Of a stretch of DNA of 64,000 bases, positions 1 through 8,600 are shown piece by piece. Location: positions 310,001-374,000 of the forward strand of contig JADKDT010000001.1 of NCBI GenBank assembly GCA_016714465.1, given 5' to 3'. The DNA is from Candidatus Brachythrix odensensis. GTDB lineage: Bacteria; Chloroflexota; Anaerolineae; J036; Brachytrichaceae. The first letter of the stretch is position 1, and every line of letters begins with the position of its first letter. A model generated the notes under the pieces. The model was not told the DNA's origin. It saw only the letters and a list, made by a program, of their open reading frames with translations, and ran no database searches. A program made the position numbers and the translations under genes.

Positions 1-1175
1 AGCGTGCGCTCGGGGATGCGGGCCGGCGGACTGGGGGCGCAGATTGCGGACTCGTCGATGAGGTCCGGGTCTTCCGAGATCCGGATCAGGCTGTCGTCCA
101 GCGCGATGACGATGGCCCGGTCGCCCTTTTGGAAGCGCGCATCGGGCGGAGGGTTCAAACGCAGTTCGCCAGACTCGGGCAGGATCCCGCACAGCACGCA
201 GCTGTCAAACGTTCGGCCTGCCTCCCGGAAGGTCTTTCCGGCGAGCGCGGGATTGTCATAGACGTAGAACTCGTTGCCCTCGAAGCTTAGGAGTTCGGTC
301 ATCACGACGCTCAGCCCGGACTGGCGGCAGGTTTGGGCAGCGATGCGGGTGATGATGTCGCCGAGTAGAACGGACTGGACCCGCCCTCGGCCGATGATTT
401 GGACGGTCTGAAGGCTGCGCTCGTCATGGATCTCGGCGACGATGCGCAGGCGCTGCGTCTCAGTACCGGCGTTCCCGATGAGGGCGAAGATCGTCTTGAG
501 GACCTGCGCGTCGGGATCTTCAGTCTCCGGCGCGAGGATGATGATTGACTTGGCCGACATCGGCCGGCCGACCTGGATCTCGCTGGGATCGATGGGATTT
601 CCTGTGCGGCAAATCACCTTCATCCGGCCGGTGCGCCGGACGCGCTCGCGGATGGCGTCGTCCATCTCCACTTTGTCGCGCGCGGCGACGACGACGACGC
701 GCGGCTTGCCGGCGCTTTCGTTCGCAATCGCAAGCTCGTTGATGATCGTGAAGATCTTGGGTGACCAGCCCAGGATCAGGGTGTGGCCCTCTTCCACCAC
801 CAGCGAGCGGCCCTTGCGCATTTCGCCCAGGCGGTCTTCGAGACCGGCGGAGAGGATGCCGATCAGCGAAGCCACGATGAAGATTCCGCCGAGCGTGTCG
901 ATCAGCATGATCAGACGAAAGCGCCAGCCGGTATCGGCCCCAAACGTGCCGGGATCCAGGGTGCGGACGACGGCGAGCCAAAAGGCCTCGATGAAGTCCA
1001 GTGGCTCCTTGGCATCGCCCGGCGCCACGCCGCCGATCACCAGCACGGTTGATATGAAAAGAACCAGCGCCAGGGTCAGGACGAGCAGCAGCCCGATCAA
1101 CGCGACCGGGCCGCGGCCCATGACGTTGTCGAAGGCATAGCGAATGCGCTGGGAAATCGTTGGCGTCTCAGGCAT
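1..1175 (-). CDS. CASTOR/POLLUX-type ion channel, partial (3' end outside window)
   Basis: About 391 codons are visible; the reading frame runs off the start of the window. A transmembrane helix lies at residues 24-42, a pore-loop-like stretch with FWLAVVRTLDPGTFG at 65-79, and a second helix at 88-108. A nucleotide-binding (RCK-like) domain follows, beginning at TLILGWSPKIFTIINEL around residue 132. This order (TM, pore, TM, long cytosolic Rossmann-type domain) is that of the CASTOR/POLLUX/DMI1 family, which in bacteria are predicted K+ or other cation channels gated by cytosolic ligands. The start is the ATG at 1175, giving MPETPTISQRIRYAFD. The family call is firm; ion selectivity and ligand are unknown. 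Confidence 0.8.
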   Translation of the reverse strand, partial: MPETPTISQRIRYAFDNVMGRGPVALIGLLLVLTLALVLFISTVLVIGGVAPGDAKEPLDFIEAFWLAVVRTLDPGTFGADTGWRFRLIMLIDTLGGIFIVASLIGILSAGLEDRLGEMRKGRSLVVEEGHTLILGWSPKIFTIINELAIANESAGKPRVVVVAARDKVEMDDAIRERVRRTGRMKVICRTGNPIDPSEIQVGRPMSAKSIIILAPETEDPDAQVLKTIFALIGNAGTETQRLRIVAEIHDERSLQTVQIIGRGRVQSVLLGDIITRIAAQTCRQSGLSVVMTELLSFEGNEFYVYDNPALAGKTFREAGRTFDSCVLCGILPESGELRLNPPPDARFQKGDRAIVIALDDSLIRISEDPDLIDESAICAPSPPARIPERT

Positions 1176-1267
1176 GCGGGCGTATTATGGAGGTTTCTCC
1201 CAATCGCGCCATCCGCCTATTTTCGTGCGGACTGCCGCTCAACGATCCGAAAAACATCGGGCAATGA

Positions 1268-1298
1268 CACAATCCCCGCGCGAAGCGCGGGGATTGTG
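1268..1298. repeat. perfect hairpin, GCGAAGC-core family (copy 1)
   Basis: Fourteen-base perfect arms (CACAATCCCCGCGC and its complement) surround GAA. It lies between the start of the channel gene and the end of the exporter gene. The arm shares AATCCCCGCGC with the copies at 12853, 24659, 47591 and 56282. Confidence 0.85.
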
Positions 1299-1435
1299 CT
1301 CTCGCCCATACCCGATTTGTATCTGTCCCTGACCCAGGTGCGGAATACATGGACGGCATCGTCGATGCGGGTCTCAATGTCGTTGACGATTCCGGGCATT
1401 TTGAGCATGTGGCCCCCGCACGAAGTTGCGGGCTG

Positions 1436-1487
1436 GATTCTATGAAGAGAGGCTCCCGGCGGAGCGGGGGCCTCTCTTCATAGAATC
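1436..1487. repeat. long inverted repeat downstream of the exporter gene
   Basis: The arms GATTCTATGAAGAGAGG and complement are perfect; the centre (CCCGGCGGAGCGGG) has a small mismatch. It lies 9 bases beyond the stop of the DMT exporter and could act as its terminator. Confidence 0.75.
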
Positions 1488-1495
1488 GGTGCGCA

Positions 1496-2398
1496 TCAAG
1501 TGTGGCCAGGCTGCTTCGCCAGGGACATGAAGAGCACGGCTACCGTGATGATGGCGACGGCAACCAGCGCGCTGGGGGAGATGGTTTCGGCGCGAAAGGC
1601 CACGCCCAGCCCGATGGCGACCACGGGATTGACGTAGGCGTAGCTGCTCGACAAGGCCGGGCGCAGGTTCTTGATCACGATCATGTAAGCGCTGAAGGCG
1701 ATGATCGAGCCCACCACGGTGAGGTAGATCCAGGCCACGGCGGATTCGGGCAGGAGGGGCCGGTTGAGTTGCTCGCCCCGCAGCAGGCTGAGCGCGAAGC
1801 AAACTGTCCCGCCGACCAGCATTTCGGCGGCATAGCCCATGCCTCCCGGCGGGAGCTCGAGCTTGCGCCCGAAGGCCGAGCCAAGCGACCACAGGTTGAT
1901 CCCGACAAGCTGGATGATGATGCCGATCGGGTCGGCTCGCAGCGCGCCATCGGTGCTCAGCGCCAGCACGCCAACCAGCCCGATCCCGATGCCCATCCAT
2001 TCGAAACGGGTTGGCCACTCGCGATACAGACCCATGGCCAGCGCGTTCCAGATCGGCGCCGATGCGACGATGATGGCCGCCATGCTCGAGGCGATATGTT
2101 CCTCGGCCAGGGCCGTGCCCGCGTTTCCTCCGGCCAGCAACAGAATCCCCACGATGCCGGCGTTACGCCACTGGATACGCGTCGGCGGCGCAATACCGCG
2201 CAGGCGCGCGATGACATACAGGATGATGCCGGCCGTGACAAAGCGCGACCCGACCAAAAAGAAGGGCGGCAGACTGTCGAGGGCGATCCGAATCGCCAGA
2301 TAGGTGCTCCCCCACACGACGTAGATGCACAACAGCGAGAGCAGGGCGATCGGCGGGATGTTTCGAAAGCGCGACACGGGGCGCTGAGTATCTCGCAC
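1496..2398 (-). CDS. EamA/DMT-family exporter
   Basis: This 300-residue integral membrane protein has about ten predicted helices arranged as two EamA repeats (about residues 15-150 and 165-290), the usual length and architecture of the drug/metabolite transporter superfamily (RhaT/YedA-like). The first helix carries the typical VWGSTYLAIRIAL motif, and each half ends in a glycine/alanine-rich helix pair. Such proteins export amino acids, nucleosides or other small metabolites; the substrate cannot be told from sequence. The start at MRDTQRPVSRFRN precedes the first helix by about 15 residues. The gene is monocistronic, with hairpins on both sides. Confidence 0.85.
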   Translation of the reverse strand: MRDTQRPVSRFRNIPPIALLSLLCIYVVWGSTYLAIRIALDSLPPFFLVGSRFVTAGIILYVIARLRGIAPPTRIQWRNAGIVGILLLAGGNAGTALAEEHIASSMAAIIVASAPIWNALAMGLYREWPTRFEWMGIGIGLVGVLALSTDGALRADPIGIIIQLVGINLWSLGSAFGRKLELPPGGMGYAAEMLVGGTVCFALSLLRGEQLNRPLLPESAVAWIYLTVVGSIIAFSAYMIVIKNLRPALSSSYAYVNPVVAIGLGVAFRAETISPSALVAVAIITVAVLFMSLAKQPGHT

Positions 2399-2408
2399 TT
2401 CGTGGTTC

Positions 2409-2490
2409 TTAACAGAAGAAGGGAAGAAGGAAGGAAGGAGAAAACGCCTGCCCGCTTCCCTTTCCCTTCTTTCTTCCTTTCTTCTGTTAA
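2409..2490. repeat. purine/pyrimidine-tract inverted repeat (AACAGAAGAA family, copy 1)
   Basis: TTAACAGAAGAA... at the left pairs with ...TTCTTCTGTTAA at the right; between them one arm is almost pure purine (GAAGGAAGGAAGG) and the other pure pyrimidine. It lies between the exporter start and the nitrilase stop. Further copies are at 27108, 29853 and 29961. Confidence 0.85.
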
Positions 2491-2500
2491 GGATGAAACG

Positions 2501-4231
2501 CTAGGGCATTGTCCGAACAATCGCCCCGGCCAGATGCCACGGCCGGCCATCGACCACATCCGTCCGATGCGAGACGAAGCGATTCTGGGCATTGGCCGGG
2601 TGAATGGCAGCCGTCGTGGCGCCTGGCCCGCCCGAGGCCAGGGTCACAATCGGCGTGCTGATATTGCCGTCAAATGGGCGGGTTTCCCAGGGCGTCATGA
2701 TCGTGAAGTCCTTGTGCAGGGTCATGACCGCACTGGCGCCGACCGGGGTGGGCCGGCTGGCAACCAGCAGGCAGATCCGGTTTTCGGCCGCGCGCTCGGG
2801 CAGGCCCAGGGCCAGCTCCCAGGCCTCCTGCAGATGGAGCGGGGCGACCACGACTTCGGCGCCCTGCAGCGCTAGCAGGCGAAAGGCCTCGGGATAGATC
2901 GCGTCATCGCCAACGACGATGCCCACCCGAGCCCAGGGAAGCTGAATGACGCGCGACGTGTCCCCGGGCGCGCCCCAGGCGTGTCGGGCGACCCGGTGCA
3001 ACTGCGTCTGTTCGAGCAGGACGCCGTCGCGCGAGACCATGACCCCGACGTGGGCGCCGCCGCGCACAACGCTTGTAACAACAACGACGCCGTCGCTGTC
3101 GACCCCGCGCAAGGCAGCCTGCAGGGCGGTGACGGCCCGCGCGCCGGCTTGTTCGGCGGCCGCGACGTCATTCACGCGGGGTCCGCCGGCCTGGCCGGCC
3201 GCGATATAGAACAACTCGGGCAGGGCGATCAACTTTGCCCCGGCGCGGGCGGCCTGAGCGACGAGGTCTGCGGCTTCCGCGATCGCGGAGTCGCCCTCTG
3301 CGCGCGTCTGCAACACTGCAGCCTTCAGCTCGGACGCGCCGGGGGCCAGCCCAAGCGTGGCGGGCGGGCGGGCGAGCGGGCCATACAGCTCGGGCCGGCG
3401 CGCGGCGAAAATGTCGGTCCCATCCGGCCGGCGCTTGTCGTCGGCCTGGGCTGGATCAATGTCGGCGACGACGATGGCCTCGCCCATGCGCGGCCCCTTG
3501 GCCAGCACCCGCCCATCCGGGGCGACGATCTGGCTCTCGCCCGCGCCGTGCAGGAAGTGGGCGGGGATGCTCGTCGCCTTGCTCACCGGCTCGAGCAGAA
3601 ACTCGGGGATGAGCGGGGCGACTTTTTCGGCCGCCACGACAAAGACCTTGTTTTCGGCCGCCCGGACCGGAATGTGCAGATTGGCTTCGTCCAACGCAAA
3701 GGAATTTAGGCTGTTGCACAGCACCTGCGCTCCGCCGAGGGCCAGCCCGCGCGGGGTCTCGTTAATGACACCATCCATGCAGGCATACAGGCTGACCCGT
3801 CCGCAGTCAATGGCGGTGATGGCGGTGGCGGCCGTGGCGCGTTCGAGGAAATCGTTCTCGTGGCCCATCAGCACTTGCTTGTCCGACACGGACAGCACTG
3901 CTCCGTCCCGGTCAAAGAGCACGCTGCTGCCGGTGGCATATGGACCGTGTTCCGGGCTGACCCGCTGGAGGGTGACGTTCACGCCGATGTAGCACCGATG
4001 CTGGCGCGCACGGTCGCCAATGGCCTGCAGAAACGGTCCGCCAAGCGGTACCGAGACGTCAAAACAGTGCTGTTTGTTGTCGTACCACGAGGCATGATTG
4101 CTGAACTCGGGCAGGACCATGAGGTCCGGCTGATGCCGGGCGGCCTCGTCGATCATGCGCAGGCAGGTGGCCAGGTTTGTCGGGACATCGGTGCCGGCCC
4201 CGAATTGGAGCGCCGCGACGCGCATCTTCAT
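2501..4231 (-). CDS. tandem carbon-nitrogen hydrolase (nitrilase fold) with a degenerate second half
   Basis: This 576-residue protein has two nitrilase-superfamily domains, at about residues 3-285 and 301-560. The first keeps the catalytic triad: Glu42 (LPEFSN), Lys118 (SVSDKQVLMGHE) and Cys151 (LYACMDG). In the second, Glu339 is present (LPELF), but the lysine position falls in EQTQLHRVARH and the cysteine position reads VGIVVGDDAIYPE, so both Lys and Cys are gone. The first half should hydrolyse a C-N bond (amidase, nitrilase or carbamoylase type; substrate unknown), while the second is probably structural or regulatory. A strong GGAGGAGAT ribosome site precedes the ATG. The gene is divergent from pheA. 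Confidence 0.85.
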   Translation of the reverse strand: MKMRVAALQFGAGTDVPTNLATCLRMIDEAARHQPDLMVLPEFSNHASWYDNKQHCFDVSVPLGGPFLQAIGDRARQHRCYIGVNVTLQRVSPEHGPYATGSSVLFDRDGAVLSVSDKQVLMGHENDFLERATAATAITAIDCGRVSLYACMDGVINETPRGLALGGAQVLCNSLNSFALDEANLHIPVRAAENKVFVVAAEKVAPLIPEFLLEPVSKATSIPAHFLHGAGESQIVAPDGRVLAKGPRMGEAIVVADIDPAQADDKRRPDGTDIFAARRPELYGPLARPPATLGLAPGASELKAAVLQTRAEGDSAIAEAADLVAQAARAGAKLIALPELFYIAAGQAGGPRVNDVAAAEQAGARAVTALQAALRGVDSDGVVVVTSVVRGGAHVGVMVSRDGVLLEQTQLHRVARHAWGAPGDTSRVIQLPWARVGIVVGDDAIYPEAFRLLALQGAEVVVAPLHLQEAWELALGLPERAAENRICLLVASRPTPVGASAVMTLHKDFTIMTPWETRPFDGNISTPIVTLASGGPGATTAAIHPANAQNRFVSHRTDVVDGRPWHLAGAIVRTMP

Positions 4232-4255
4232 GGTGATCTCCTCCGCAAGAATGTC

Positions 4256-4273
4256 ATAATGTCATGACATTAT
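4256..4273. promoter_or_regulatory. 18-bp perfect palindrome, candidate operator
   Basis: ATAATGTCATGACATTAT reads identically on both strands. It sits 25 bases upstream of the nitrilase start and about 85 bases upstream of pheA, in their shared divergent promoter region. A dimeric repressor site is the simplest reading; the regulator is not identifiable here. Confidence 0.55.
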
Positions 4274-4285
4274 CCCGTAAGTCAG

Positions 4286-4336
4286 TATTCGAGGAGATGC
4301 TGCCCCGGCGAAGCCGGGGCAGCATCTCCTCGAATA
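4286..4336. repeat. 51-bp perfect palindrome, GCGAAGC-core family (copy 2)
   Basis: Perfect 24-base arms flank GAA, with centre CCCCGGCGAAGCCGGGG. It lies between divergent genes, just upstream of the -10-like element of pheA, a position where it cannot be a terminator of either neighbour. Confidence 0.9.
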
Positions 4337-4359
4337 TTGATTTCGGGTACACTCAGCCA

Positions 4360-5232
4360 ATGCCCAGCGTCGCTTATCAAGGAGAGCCCGGCGCCTATTC
4401 AGAACAGGCGGCGTTCGATTGCTTTGGTCCGGACATCACGCCGGTGGGTCGGGCCTCCTTTGACATCGTCTTTGACGACGTGGCTGCGGGGCGGGCCGAT
4501 TTTGGCATGGTGCCGGTCGAGAATTCTCTGGCCGGGAGCGTCCATCGCAACTACGACCTGCTGATGCGCCACAAGCTGACCCTGATCGGCGAGGCGATCG
4601 TGCGGGTGAGCCATAACCTGATCACCCTGCCGGGCGTGGCGCTGGGCGAGATCACCCGGGTGATCTCGCATTGGCAGGCCCTGGCCCAGTGCGAGAAGTC
4701 GCTGACGACGCTGTTGCCCCAGGCGGCCCGGGTCGAGGTCTACGACACGGCGGGGAGCGCGAAAATTCTGTCCGAAGACCGCCGGCGCGACACCGCGGCA
4801 GTCGCCAGCAAACGTGCCGCGACGCTCTACGGGCTGCCCATTCTGCGCGAGGCGATCGAGGATGACCCGAGCAACTACACCCGCTTCGTCGCGCTGGCGC
4901 GTCCGGGCAATCCGGTGGAACGGGCGCGCCCTGCCAGTGACAACGTTGACACGAGCCACAAGACATCCATCGTCTTCGCCACCCGCAACGTGCCCGGCAG
5001 CCTGTTCCGGGCGATGGCTTGTTTTGCCATGCGCGACCTCGACCTGACCAAGATCGAGTCGCGCCCGCTCCAGGGCTTACCCTGGGAATATCTGTTCTAT
5101 CTCGATTTCATCGGCGACCAGCATGATGCGCCGTGCGCCCGCGCGCTCGCCCATCTGTCGGAGTACGCCACCACCCTGCGTGTGCTCGGAAGCTATCCGC
5201 GCGCGCCGCAACGCAAAGGAGACCCCTCATGA
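4360..5232 (+). CDS. pheA: prephenate dehydratase
   Basis: This 290-residue protein converts prephenate to phenylpyruvate in phenylalanine synthesis. The catalytic domain spans about residues 1-180, opening with VAYQGEPGAYSEQAA and carrying the essential TRF motif at 174-176. A C-terminal ACT domain follows, with the phenylalanine-sensing ESRP motif at 233-236, so feedback inhibition by Phe is expected. I start at the ATG at 4360 rather than an upstream in-frame ATG at 4264: the longer form would translate a 51-bp palindrome, and the homologous N-terminus begins exactly here. A TACACT box ends 6 bases before the ATG. The stop overlaps the next start (ATGA). Confidence 0.95.
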   Translation: MPSVAYQGEPGAYSEQAAFDCFGPDITPVGRASFDIVFDDVAAGRADFGMVPVENSLAGSVHRNYDLLMRHKLTLIGEAIVRVSHNLITLPGVALGEITRVISHWQALAQCEKSLTTLLPQAARVEVYDTAGSAKILSEDRRRDTAAVASKRAATLYGLPILREAIEDDPSNYTRFVALARPGNPVERARPASDNVDTSHKTSIVFATRNVPGSLFRAMACFAMRDLDLTKIESRPLQGLPWEYLFYLDFIGDQHDAPCARALAHLSEYATTLRVLGSYPRAPQRKGDPS

Positions 5233-5549
5233 AAATGATCCTGGCAATTGTGCAGGCCGATGACGCCGCCAAAATCATGCAGGCGCTGATCGAAGCAGGC
5301 CATCGGGTCACCCGGGTCGCCACTGAAGGCGGCTGGCTGCGGCGCGAAAACTCCACCCTGCTGATGGGCGTGGAAGACGACAAGATCGACGATGTCGTGG
5401 CCTTGCTGAAGAAGACCGGCCGGCGCCGCACCTCCTATATCAGCGTGCCGCGCGAAGTGCCTGGCGCCCTCAATGCCCAGGTCATCGACGTCGAAGTCGG
5501 AGGCGCGACTGTGTTCGTGCTGAACGTCGAGCGCTTCGAACACCTTTAG
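5229..5549 (+). CDS. darA: cyclic-di-AMP receptor-like protein (DarA/YaaQ family)
   Basis: This 106-residue protein opens with MKMILAIVQADDAAKIMQAL and contains TRVATEGGWLRRENSTLLMG, the signature of the PII-like DarA/PstA/YaaQ family, whose trimers bind c-di-AMP. Length and motif spacing fit the family. The start codon overlaps the pheA stop by 4 bases, so the pair is translationally coupled. The partner that relays the signal is unknown in most species. A 60-bp inverted repeat just after the stop separates it from the convergent GH31 gene. Confidence 0.85.
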   Translation: MKMILAIVQADDAAKIMQALIEAGHRVTRVATEGGWLRRENSTLLMGVEDDKIDDVVALLKKTGRRRTSYISVPREVPGALNAQVIDVEVGGATVFVLNVERFEHL

Positions 5550-5556
5550 CGCATCA

Positions 5557-5616
5557 TTTTCGGGAGCGATGTCCCCGCCCTGGCGGACGCCAGAGCGGGG
5601 ACATCGCTCCCGAAAA
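5557..5616. repeat. 60-bp inverted repeat between convergent genes
   Basis: Twenty-two-base perfect arms (TTTTCGGGAGCGATGTCCCC...) enclose a smaller inner stem CTGGCG-GAC-GCCAG. It begins 7 bases after the darA-like stop and could terminate transcription from both sides. Confidence 0.85.
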
Positions 5617-5629
5617 GAAGTTTTGATCG

Positions 5630-8600
5630 TCAGCGGCCGCCGATGATTTGTCTTGGCAGGCCGGGGCCTTCCCACGCCACCGCCAGGTGAGCCGCCCCGG
5701 GGCCGACCTTCCACAGGATCTCAAACGGCTCAGCCTGGCCGGCGCGCAAAAAGACCGGGGCGGATCGCTGGAACGCTTCTTTGCGCCATTCGCGGAATGC
5801 GGTCCGAGCCAGCACGCTCGCATGTGCCGGGGCGGATCCGCCTGCGAGTGACGCGCCGATGCGCATCTTTGACGCGTCGCTACTGGCCAACGAAAACGTG
5901 TAGAAGCCGCTGCGCGGCGCGCAGACCTTGCCCCGGATTCGGATGCGGAAGTCAATCAATTCGGGCGCATCGATCTCGAGACGGTCGATCGTTTTGCGGA
6001 GGTCAGAACCAGTCGCATCGCGCGGACGGCCCGCCAGGTCCGCCACGGATTCGCCGGGGATGTCGCGCCAGCCGTCAAGCTGGGCAGTGACGGCTGCCGG
6101 GCAGACGGTGATCGTCTCGCGGGCACTTCGGGCCGGGACGCCGCTCACCGCCATATCGTAGAGCGAATAGCCCCAATCGCCCGAACGCCTGGTCATCAAC
6201 AGCCGCACGTATCGCCCCTGCCCGGCCACCAAGTGTTGCCGTTCACCAACCGTCTGGTTGTCGACGATCCGGGCGAGCTCACGCCACGGTCCGGCTGGGT
6301 CATCGGCGATCTGCAAGGTGTAGTCCCGAGCGGTGGCGATTTCCCAGTTGAGCGTGACCTCAGCGACGTCAGTGGTGGCGCCAAGGTCAACCATCAGCCA
6401 CGAGACATCGACTGGCAGGCTGCTCCACCGCGTATTGGAATCGCCATCGAGCGCGTTGTCGGCGCGAAACCGGGCCTCCTCCGTGCTTGAAGCGATGGCG
6501 GTCTTCTCAAATGCCAGATTGGCCTGAGCCCTTACAACGGGCGGGGCTGAATTGCCGGCCCGAGTGTGCGCGGCTACCTGCACGGGCACACTCGAGGGTA
6601 TCTTGACAATCGTGACATCACCATACAGGTCACGCGAGGTCAGCCAGCCCGTTTCGCTCGCGTCCAAGGCGGCCAGGGACGCGGCGCTCGCAATGCTGAC
6701 GCCGTTGATGGTAACGCTGACCGCGGCCGTGTCGTGAAGCTGGACCCGGAAACTGGCAAGCGGCGTTTGATAGGTTCCCTCGGCCTGGTCCGTGCTGAAG
6801 CGCACGACGCCGGTTTCTCGTTTCTGGCTCAGGCGCTGCGAAAAGTACACACCTCTCTCGTAGCCATACGTGCTGCCGTCGTCATCATAGAATGGGAACT
6901 GAGATCCGGCGGGTGATGGAAAGACATCGACGATGAGCGGCCCGATGGGGTTGTCGGTTGCGGCGCCCGGTTCGGCTCGGGTGGGAAGGATGGCGCCCTG
7001 GCGGATCAGCAACGGCAAATCCTGCCAGGTCGCGGCGTCGATTGGCAGCTGAATCTCTCCCGGGCCAACGTATCGCTCCCCGGTCGCATAGTTGATCCAG
7101 TCTCCGGGCGGGAGCACGATTGTGTGTGACGTTTGTCCGGCGGCCATTACCGGCGACACGAGCAGGTGCTCGCCAAACATCCATTCGCCGGTTGCGTTTG
7201 CCAGAGCGGACTCGGCGGGAAACTCGTAAAACATCGGGCGCACAAGTCCGATACCCGTTAGATGCTTCTGCCTTTCGTAGGAATAGATGTAAGGGAGAAA
7301 GCGGCTGCGCATCCGAATGGCGTCTGTGGCGACCTGAGCGGCCTGCGGGCCATACAGCCAGGGCTGGCGCGCTTCATCCTGGTAGCCATGCACGCGAAAC
7401 AGCGGGGTGAATGCCCCGAACTGCATCCAGCGGGCATAGGTTTCACTGGATGCCGGGGGCTGGTTGATGAACCCGCCGGCGTCCATCGTCCACGAGGCTG
7501 CGCCAAGGTTCAAGCTGGCCAGCATGCGGACGGGTTGCCTGGCCATGCTGTCGAAGTTCGACTCAATATCGCCAGACCACAGCGCGTACGCGTAGCGCTG
7601 CGCGCCGACGAAGAAACTCCGATTGAGGGTGAAGACCCGGAGATCACTGGCGCTGCGCTGACCCTCGTAGAGCGAGCGGGCCATGTTCATCGCTTGAAAC
7701 GGATCGAAGACAAACTGCTCGGAGTTGATGTCCGCCTCGTCATTCCACCAACCGTGGATTCCGGAGTCGAAGAAGGCGCGCGACCGTTGCCAATACCAGT
7801 CGCGGCACTCGGCCTTGGAAAAGTTGACGTCGCGGGCCGGCAGTTTCGAGAAATACTCCGTGTAGGGGGCCTGGTCTGGATACCAGCAATTGAGCGCCGC
7901 CAGCTCGCGACCGGCGGCGGTCATGCTCCCGTCGGCGTTGCGCTCGACGATGCGCGGCTTCATGATGCCAAGGAGGTTTACGCCCAGGCCACGCAACCGG
8001 TCGGCCAGCGCGCCAGACGCCCCGTCGGGGAATTTGGCCTGGTTCCAGCGGAACTCCCCGTAATTGTCCTCACCCCAGGCCTTGTAGTCAAAATCCAATC
8101 CGAAGGCGTCGAGAGGGATTCCGCTCCCGCGATAGGTCGCTACAAGGGATTCCAACTGCTCCTGGTCGAGTCCCCACTGGCTGTTGATGAAGCCGAGCGC
8201 CCACTTTGGAAGCATCTGCGGCCGTCCGCTGATCGCGGACAGCCGGCTCATCAAGGCTTTGGGCTCTCCCACCAGCAGGAAGTAGTCTGGCGCGCGCGCC
8301 TGATCATCCCGATACGATAGACGGTCGGGATCCGTGAAAAACTGGCCCCCGGCCGAGTCCACCAACACGCCGAACTGCAGCGAGAAGATCCAGGGTCCCA
8401 GGGCATTGCCCTGAATCCCCGGCGTGACGACGCCGCCATCGGGCCGGGATAACCGATCCTCAATGTTGCCCCAGACATCGCTGGCATGGATTCCGTAGAA
8501 ACGCGAGCCCTCATGGCGAAGGTCGATCCGCCCGGACTCGACGTTTGTCACGCTGGCGACGCGCCTGCCACTCGCATCAAATATGTCCGCTTCCAGTGGC

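Larger units (their letters stand above)
1176..1495. other. intergenic region with two hairpins and no convincing gene
   Basis: This 320-base gap holds the hairpins at 1268-1298 and 1436-1487. A minus-strand open stretch from 1408 begins MLKMPGIVNDIETRID and looks protein-like for about 35 residues, but it then reads straight into the first hairpin. It may be the decayed start of a lost gene; I do not call it. Confidence 0.5.

Noticed and set aside
1217..1408. Possible 63-residue minus-strand gene (MLKMPGIVNDIETRID...)
   Set aside because: The second half is read from a hairpin repeat. It may be a gene relic, but support is too weak.
1502..2875. Long plus-strand open frame of 457 codons across the exporter and nitrilase genes
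   Set aside because: It is the GC-rich shadow of two well-supported minus-strand genes, has Arg/Gly/Asp-skewed composition and spans an intergenic hairpin.
4264..4359. Upstream in-frame start extending PheA by 32 residues
   Set aside because: The extension would translate an intergenic palindrome and lies upstream of the -10-like box.
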